Assembly (NCBI RefSeq): GCF_039710355.1
Contig: NZ_JBDKWZ010000007.1
Span: 310,001-374,000, forward strand
Reading direction: 5' to 3'
Length of the DNA: 64,000 nt
From: Rapidithrix thailandica
GTDB taxonomy: Bacteria > Bacteroidota > Bacteroidia > Cytophagales > Flammeovirgaceae
Position numbers and translations under genes: made by a program. The notes below the pieces were generated by a model. The model did no database searches, was not told the DNA's origin, and saw nothing but the letters and a program-made list of their open reading frames with translations. Position 1 is the first letter of the stretch. Each line of letters starts with the position of its first letter. Positions 60,034 to 64,000 of the stretch are shown here, piece after piece.

Positions 60034-62994
60034 TTAGATTTCCAGTTCGGCCAAACGGTTTTTTGCCCGTTCTTGGTACACTGGATCTTTACTGTTTTCT
60101 ACAATGGAATTTAAAGTAGCTTTTGCTTGAAACTTGTTCCCTAAGTCTATATAATTCTCGGCAATCAGCAAATATGCTTCATAAATCCACTCCGGATAGG
60201 AATCAAATTTGTTCCGCACATCGATCAACGCTTGGGTACTTTCTTCCAGATTTCCTTGTTTGCGCAAGGCCATGCCGATCAAGTATTGTGCCTCCGCAGC
60301 ATATTTGTCTTCGGCCGAAGTAGTGGTCAACTGAAATTGCTTGACTGCCTGAATATAAGCCCCTTGTGCCAATTGCACTTTTCCCAAATACAACAGGGCC
60401 AAGGTTTGGTAGCGACTGATTTTTTCATCCAAAATTTGTTTTGCATAAATATTGGTCGCCTCAAAATCATTCAACTCAAAATAACAGCGAACCAAGCCTG
60501 ACAGTGCTTGCTCCGTATAGCGTTTTTTGTCTGCCAGTTTTTGCAACTCCAGATAGTATTGCAAGGCTTCGGAATAATTTTCATTTTGAAATTCCAATTC
60601 CGCGATTTCCCTGACGGCCCTCACTCTCAAAGAGCCCTCTACTTCTTTATAACTTTTCAACGCCAGGTTCTGATTATCCAACAAGTTATAACTGTATCCC
60701 AAATAATAATATGCATCTCCCGTGTATCTGGACCGCTGTGTTGATTTGATAAAGTTTCCTAATGACACCACCGCTTCCCGGTAATTGCCATTGTCAAACG
60801 GGCGTTTTGCGGCTTCGTAAGCTGCCAACAGAGTTACATCGCTTTCCGGGTTTGCCCGGGTAAACTTTTGAATATACAAAGCCAAATCCTGTACGGCATA
60901 TCCTTGTGAGTTGATTTCCTGTAATGATTGGATAGCACTTTCCGCTACTTTATGCCGCGGATACAGGTCAATAATTTTTTTATAATCATTAGCCGCTTGC
61001 GCTAAATTATTCTGCAACTTATAGGACAATGCTCTTTTGGAATATACATAGGGTACCAAGACACTGTTGGGGTATTCCGCCAGAATTTTGGAGAACCAAC
61101 TGACGGCTTCCGCTCTACGGGCATTTTCAAAAAACACCATCGCTTTTTGGTAATAAGCTTCTTCCCGGTATTTGGATTGGTTATGCTCATAGATGACTTT
61201 GTCAAAACTACGGTTGGCATCGTTAAACCTTCCGTATTGTTTATAGGTCATGCCCATTTGAAAATGGATATAATCCATATCCACACTTCCGTTGTCCAGC
61301 GCTACTTGGTAAACTCTTAGTGCATTTTCATAATTTTTGGTGACATAGTAGCAATCTCCCAGCCGCATCAAAGCGTCCACCTTTTTATTCTTGTCGGCAT
61401 CCGAAGAATGCTGGATATAATTGCTAAACTGGTACAATGCCTGCTCATATTTTTTGGTGTTGTAAAGGGCATATCCTCTTCCGTACTGTGCCTTTTGGTT
61501 GTATGAGGAGCTTGTAGGTACCCGCTGAAAATAGACCAGGGCCGTGTCGTATTTATTTCCGAAAGAATAGATTTCCCCTAGCCAATAATTAGTCGCATGA
61601 GTTACCTCTTGGTTCATCGGATACCGCAAAGACATTTTCAAAGTCCGCACTGCTTCTCCGTAATTTTCGTCATTGTAATCCTGAACAGCTTTATTAAAGG
61701 CAATTTGTTGATAGGCGGCCTGAAAGCGCGGGTCGTCACTTTTCACATTGGCAATATATCGTAAGGCCTCTTCATAATCTCCCGAGTGCAGGAAGGCCTC
61801 ACTGGCAATGGAAAAAACTTCTTGTGTATGCGTGCCGTCAGGAAAATTATCGATATAAAATTTTCCTGCTTCCACAGCCGTCCGGAAGTCTGCCACATCA
61901 AAACTTGCTTTGGCAAAATAATAGGCTCCCAATTCTTGGATTTGTTCATCGTGTTCCAATCGGCGCACCTTATCAAAAGCGGCTACCGCCATTTCTTTTT
62001 CATCCAAACTCAAATAGCAAATTCCCAGATGGTAAGCGGCTACTTGCGCCAACGTATCTTGTCCGTCTGCCGCATTGCTTAGGTATTTTGCCGCGGCATG
62101 TTTATTCCCGGTTTTAAAATTAGCATACCCTACCCGGTAATACTCTCCCCGGTCCACTTCCGCCTGGTTGGATTGCATATATTCCTCTAAATATTTTGCT
62201 GCCTGTGTATAATCTTCTTGTTCGTAATAGACGTCTCCAACTAATAGTTGTAACTCCAAGGGCACTTCTTCCCCTCTTGCTTCGATTTCCTGGGCATACG
62301 CCAACACTTTATCGAACTTACGCTGTTTGTAATAAATGCTAGGGAGTAAAACATAGGAATCTTTGCGAAGATCAGGATGCTGGCTAGCCCTTTCAAGATT
62401 TTGGATTGCCTCTTCGTATTCTCCATCCAGGTAGGATAAATACCCGTAGTAATAGCTGGAGTGGGCTGCATAAGGATGGCTCCCCCCTTTGATCACTTTA
62501 AAGATTTTTTTGGCTTCCCGGTTCTTGCCCAATTCAAAATAGGCATATGCCAATTTATAGCTCGCCTCAATGTCCCTTTCCGTTACCAGGTTTTCTATAC
62601 GGGCTTTCTCAAGATACTCTTGTGCCGGCAAAAACTGTCCTTTATCAAAATAATAGCTACCCAAGTCAATGTACGCTTCCCTCGTCAGGTGATGGGTAGG
62701 GTGCTTTTCCACAAAGGCCAGAATCAACGACTCGAAGTTAGGGTTGCGTAATTTCAAAGCACATAAACCCACATAATATTCCGCTTGAATCGCCCGGTCA
62801 TCGGTATATCCTAAGGCAAGGTACCTTTCAAAACTATGCTGGGATGCCGCATATTTTTTCTTTTCAAAAAATTCCAGGCCATTGCGGTAATGCAGGTCCT
62901 CATGAACTTCGGTCAAGGTATTTTGCCCCCAGCTTTTTGCATGAGCAAAACCTATTAATAAAAGGACTAGGAAGAGGCGGTGCATTCTATTCAT
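60034..62994 (-). CDS. Large exported TPR protein
   Basis: The 986-residue product starts with a signal peptide (FLVLLLIGFAHAKSWGQ). The rest is almost entirely tetratricopeptide-like repeats, more than 20 units (YYVGLCALKLRNPNFESLILAFVEKHP, SYYYGYLSYLDGEYEEAIQNLERASQHP, and so on), many beginning with Y-Y-x-G. It is probably a periplasmic or outer-membrane-attached scaffold. As first gene of the downstream envelope cluster it is a candidate adaptor between the barrel protein, HU-SPOR protein and peptidoglycan; this is inferred from position. Confidence 0.88.
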   Translation of the reverse strand: MNRMHRLFLVLLLIGFAHAKSWGQNTLTEVHEDLHYRNGLEFFEKKKYAASQHSFERYLALGYTDDRAIQAEYYVGLCALKLRNPNFESLILAFVEKHPTHHLTREAYIDLGSYYFDKGQFLPAQEYLEKARIENLVTERDIEASYKLAYAYFELGKNREAKKIFKVIKGGSHPYAAHSSYYYGYLSYLDGEYEEAIQNLERASQHPDLRKDSYVLLPSIYYKQRKFDKVLAYAQEIEARGEEVPLELQLLVGDVYYEQEDYTQAAKYLEEYMQSNQAEVDRGEYYRVGYANFKTGNKHAAAKYLSNAADGQDTLAQVAAYHLGICYLSLDEKEMAVAAFDKVRRLEHDEQIQELGAYYFAKASFDVADFRTAVEAGKFYIDNFPDGTHTQEVFSIASEAFLHSGDYEEALRYIANVKSDDPRFQAAYQQIAFNKAVQDYNDENYGEAVRTLKMSLRYPMNQEVTHATNYWLGEIYSFGNKYDTALVYFQRVPTSSSYNQKAQYGRGYALYNTKKYEQALYQFSNYIQHSSDADKNKKVDALMRLGDCYYVTKNYENALRVYQVALDNGSVDMDYIHFQMGMTYKQYGRFNDANRSFDKVIYEHNQSKYREEAYYQKAMVFFENARRAEAVSWFSKILAEYPNSVLVPYVYSKRALSYKLQNNLAQAANDYKKIIDLYPRHKVAESAIQSLQEINSQGYAVQDLALYIQKFTRANPESDVTLLAAYEAAKRPFDNGNYREAVVSLGNFIKSTQRSRYTGDAYYYLGYSYNLLDNQNLALKSYKEVEGSLRVRAVREIAELEFQNENYSEALQYYLELQKLADKKRYTEQALSGLVRCYFELNDFEATNIYAKQILDEKISRYQTLALLYLGKVQLAQGAYIQAVKQFQLTTTSAEDKYAAEAQYLIGMALRKQGNLEESTQALIDVRNKFDSYPEWIYEAYLLIAENYIDLGNKFQAKATLNSIVENSKDPVYQERAKNRLAELEI

Positions 62995-63213
62995 TTATCA
63001 AGTTTAGTTTTTTATCAATATAAAAACCGGCTGTAAAAGTATGCAACATACGAAGCCTGTCTCTATTCTACTAAAAGAAGTCTCGTAAACTTCAAAAAAA
63101 TCTTTCACCAAATTCGCAATGACCCTATTGTATCAGTGCTTTCGATGGTTATTTTCAACAAACAGGCCCGGAGATTCCCCAAGCAATCGTCTGAAACCCC
63201 TGTTCAATTTCTG

Positions 63214-63342
63214 CTAAATGCGGCCAAAAGGGAAAAGAGGATTTCCTTCATCAAGCGCCAAAACTTCTGTACGCCTTGCTTCTTTCACCAGCATTTCACA
63301 TTTTTTTAATAGATTGACACAATTTTTTTGCCACTTAGGCAT
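63214..63342 (-). CDS. Possible small protein, 42 residues
   Basis: A frame from ATG at 63342 encodes MPKWQKNCVNLLKKCEMLVKEARRTEVLALDEGNPLFPFGRI. An AGAGG-like site lies five bases before the start (AATAGAGGTCAATG). The peptide is amphipathic in its first part with no signal peptide. No homologue is recognised and the frame may be chance. Confidence 0.3.
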   Translation of the reverse strand: MPKWQKNCVNLLKKCEMLVKEARRTEVLALDEGNPLFPFGRI

Positions 63343-63362
63343 TGACCTCTATTTTGATGAAG

Positions 63363-63404
63363 CGCCTTCCAAAGGTTAACGGTCAGGTATAACTTTGAAA
63401 GGCG
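63363..63404 (+). terminator. Strong hairpin downstream of the aminotransferase gene
   Basis: CGCCTT-C-CAAAG-G-TTA pairs with TAA-CTTTGAAAGGCG (about 14 pairs) over a loop of about 11 nt. A T run follows only on the plus strand, so it may not terminate the minus-strand aminotransferase transcript; another RNA role is possible. Confidence 0.45.
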
Positions 63405-63423
63405 TTGGTTTTTCTCTATGGAT

Positions 63424-64000
63424 TTACGCTTTGAATTCTTGCAACAGATCCAAAAGTTTAAAAAAGGTTTCTTTGGAGTGTGTCGGGAAGTTCGCAATTC
63501 TGATTTGCGAGGTTTTCCACTTGCCATAACCGCTCCCTACTTGTAAGAGGTGAGGCTTAAGGTACTCGCTCACTTGTTGAAAAGTACAATTAACCAGATT
63601 GGCAACCAATACGGTTTGGGATTGGTGCTCCTTTTTCTGAACAAAACACTCAAAATTCGGATGGGCCTCAAAAAAGTTATATGTCAATGCCGCTTTGTGT
63701 TCCACCTCCTGGCGGATTTGCTCCACCCCTCTTCTCAACATATCTTCACATACTTTGCCCAGTAAGTAAATTCCCAAAACATTAGGGGTTGCCGGAGTTT
63801 GATGCTTCACGGCTTTCTCCAACAAGGAAGGTATCGAATGGTAGGTTCCGATAGACAGCCCTTTTGCCTCCAGGCTGTTTGCTTTTTCTACACAGCGTTG
63901 ATTGAAAATCCAAACCCCCAATCCGGCAGGTAATCCCATTCCCTTTTGTACGGAAAAAAAGAGCGAATCAATTTTACGATAATCGATATTCAGGTATGGC
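63424..64000 (-). CDS. Class V aminotransferase (SerC-like), C-terminal part
   Basis: The gene runs off the right edge; about 191 residues are visible. The sequence reads on from PYLNIDYRKIDSLFFSVQKGMGLPAGLGVW, in which QKGMGLPAG holds the PLP-binding lysine of class V aminotransferases. The C-terminal domain (ALTYNFFEAHPNFE, VLVANLVNCTFQQVSEYL and GYGKWKTSQIRIANFPTHS with the arginine-lysine carboxylate site) is like phosphoserine and alanine-glyoxylate aminotransferases. The exact substrate cannot be decided from this part. Confidence 0.85.
   Translation of the reverse strand, partial: PYLNIDYRKIDSLFFSVQKGMGLPAGLGVWIFNQRCVEKANSLEAKGLSIGTYHSIPSLLEKAVKHQTPATPNVLGIYLLGKVCEDMLRRGVEQIRQEVEHKAALTYNFFEAHPNFECFVQKKEHQSQTVLVANLVNCTFQQVSEYLKPHLLQVGSGYGKWKTSQIRIANFPTHSKETFFKLLDLLQEFKA

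Larger units (their letters stand above)
62995..63423. other. Intergenic region with hairpin and small ORF
   Basis: A 430-bp gap between the TPR gene and the aminotransferase gene. It holds a strong hairpin and a possible 42-codon frame described separately; nothing else is seen. Confidence 0.4.

Noticed and set aside
1..64000. tRNA, rRNA and CRISPR arrays
   Set aside because: No cloverleaf with a GTTCRA arm, no rRNA segment and no regularly spaced repeats were recognised by eye. A tRNA scan would settle this.

Overview
The window reads as a chromosomal segment of a member of the Bacteroidota, probably order Cytophagales. The evidence is the recurrent Bacteroidota-type promoter box TAnnTTTG upstream of genes, many lipoproteins, a TonB/ExbB/ExbD cluster linked to HU-SPOR and TPR proteins, DUF4369-TlpA and DUF4836-like proteins, and a second GroES-like protein. 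Base composition looks moderate to slightly AT-rich. I found no rRNA, tRNA, prophage, CRISPR array or intact insertion sequence. Species cannot be named from the sequence.

Layout. 1-7 kb: M16 peptidase (cut by the left edge), MscS channel, M48 lipoprotein peptidase, PhoD-like phosphatase, YciI, an outer-membrane barrel, and a DUF433/DUF5615 toxin-antitoxin pair behind two copies of a short mobile repeat. 7-12 kb: transketolase, FolB, sodium:solute symporter. 12-17 kb: PgeF, a lysophospholipid acyltransferase, a stand-alone lipoyl-domain protein, a membrane protein and an orphan ABC ATPase. 17-22 kb: a lipoprotein operon with two DUF4836-like paralogues. 22-33 kb: histidine kinase, CDF metal transporter, BaiN-type flavoprotein, DUF1353-like, DUF350 and DUF2268-like proteins, a GAF/PAS sensor, YtoQ, DUF3859 and DUF4442. 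33-42.6 kb: SpmA/SpmB-like transporter, TyrS, a LuxE-like enzyme, a 41-residue lipoprotein, a TlpA oxidoreductase, a TPR protein and AccA. 42.9-50.7 kb: GroES-GroEL, rhomboid protease, ClpC, WbqC, TrmB. 51-64 kb: divergent GroES paralogue, RluE-type pseudouridine synthase, FolC, then a long minus-strand envelope cluster (TPR protein, barrel protein, HU-SPOR protein, ExbB, ExbD, TonB), and a class V aminotransferase cut by the right edge.

Most genes are housekeeping or envelope genes in short transcription units separated by clear hairpin terminators. The least ordinary element is a family of six short repeats (about 150-162 bp, one shrunk to 65 bp). They have imperfect terminal inverted repeats starting GAAGTG, and four of the six are flanked by exact 3-bp duplications, so I read them as a non-autonomous mobile element (MITE-like). 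Other points worth checking are the lipoprotein operon, a metalloprotease-like protein with HDxxH instead of HExxH, a dyad upstream of groES, a structured stretch upstream of the symporter, and several small or unusual genes.
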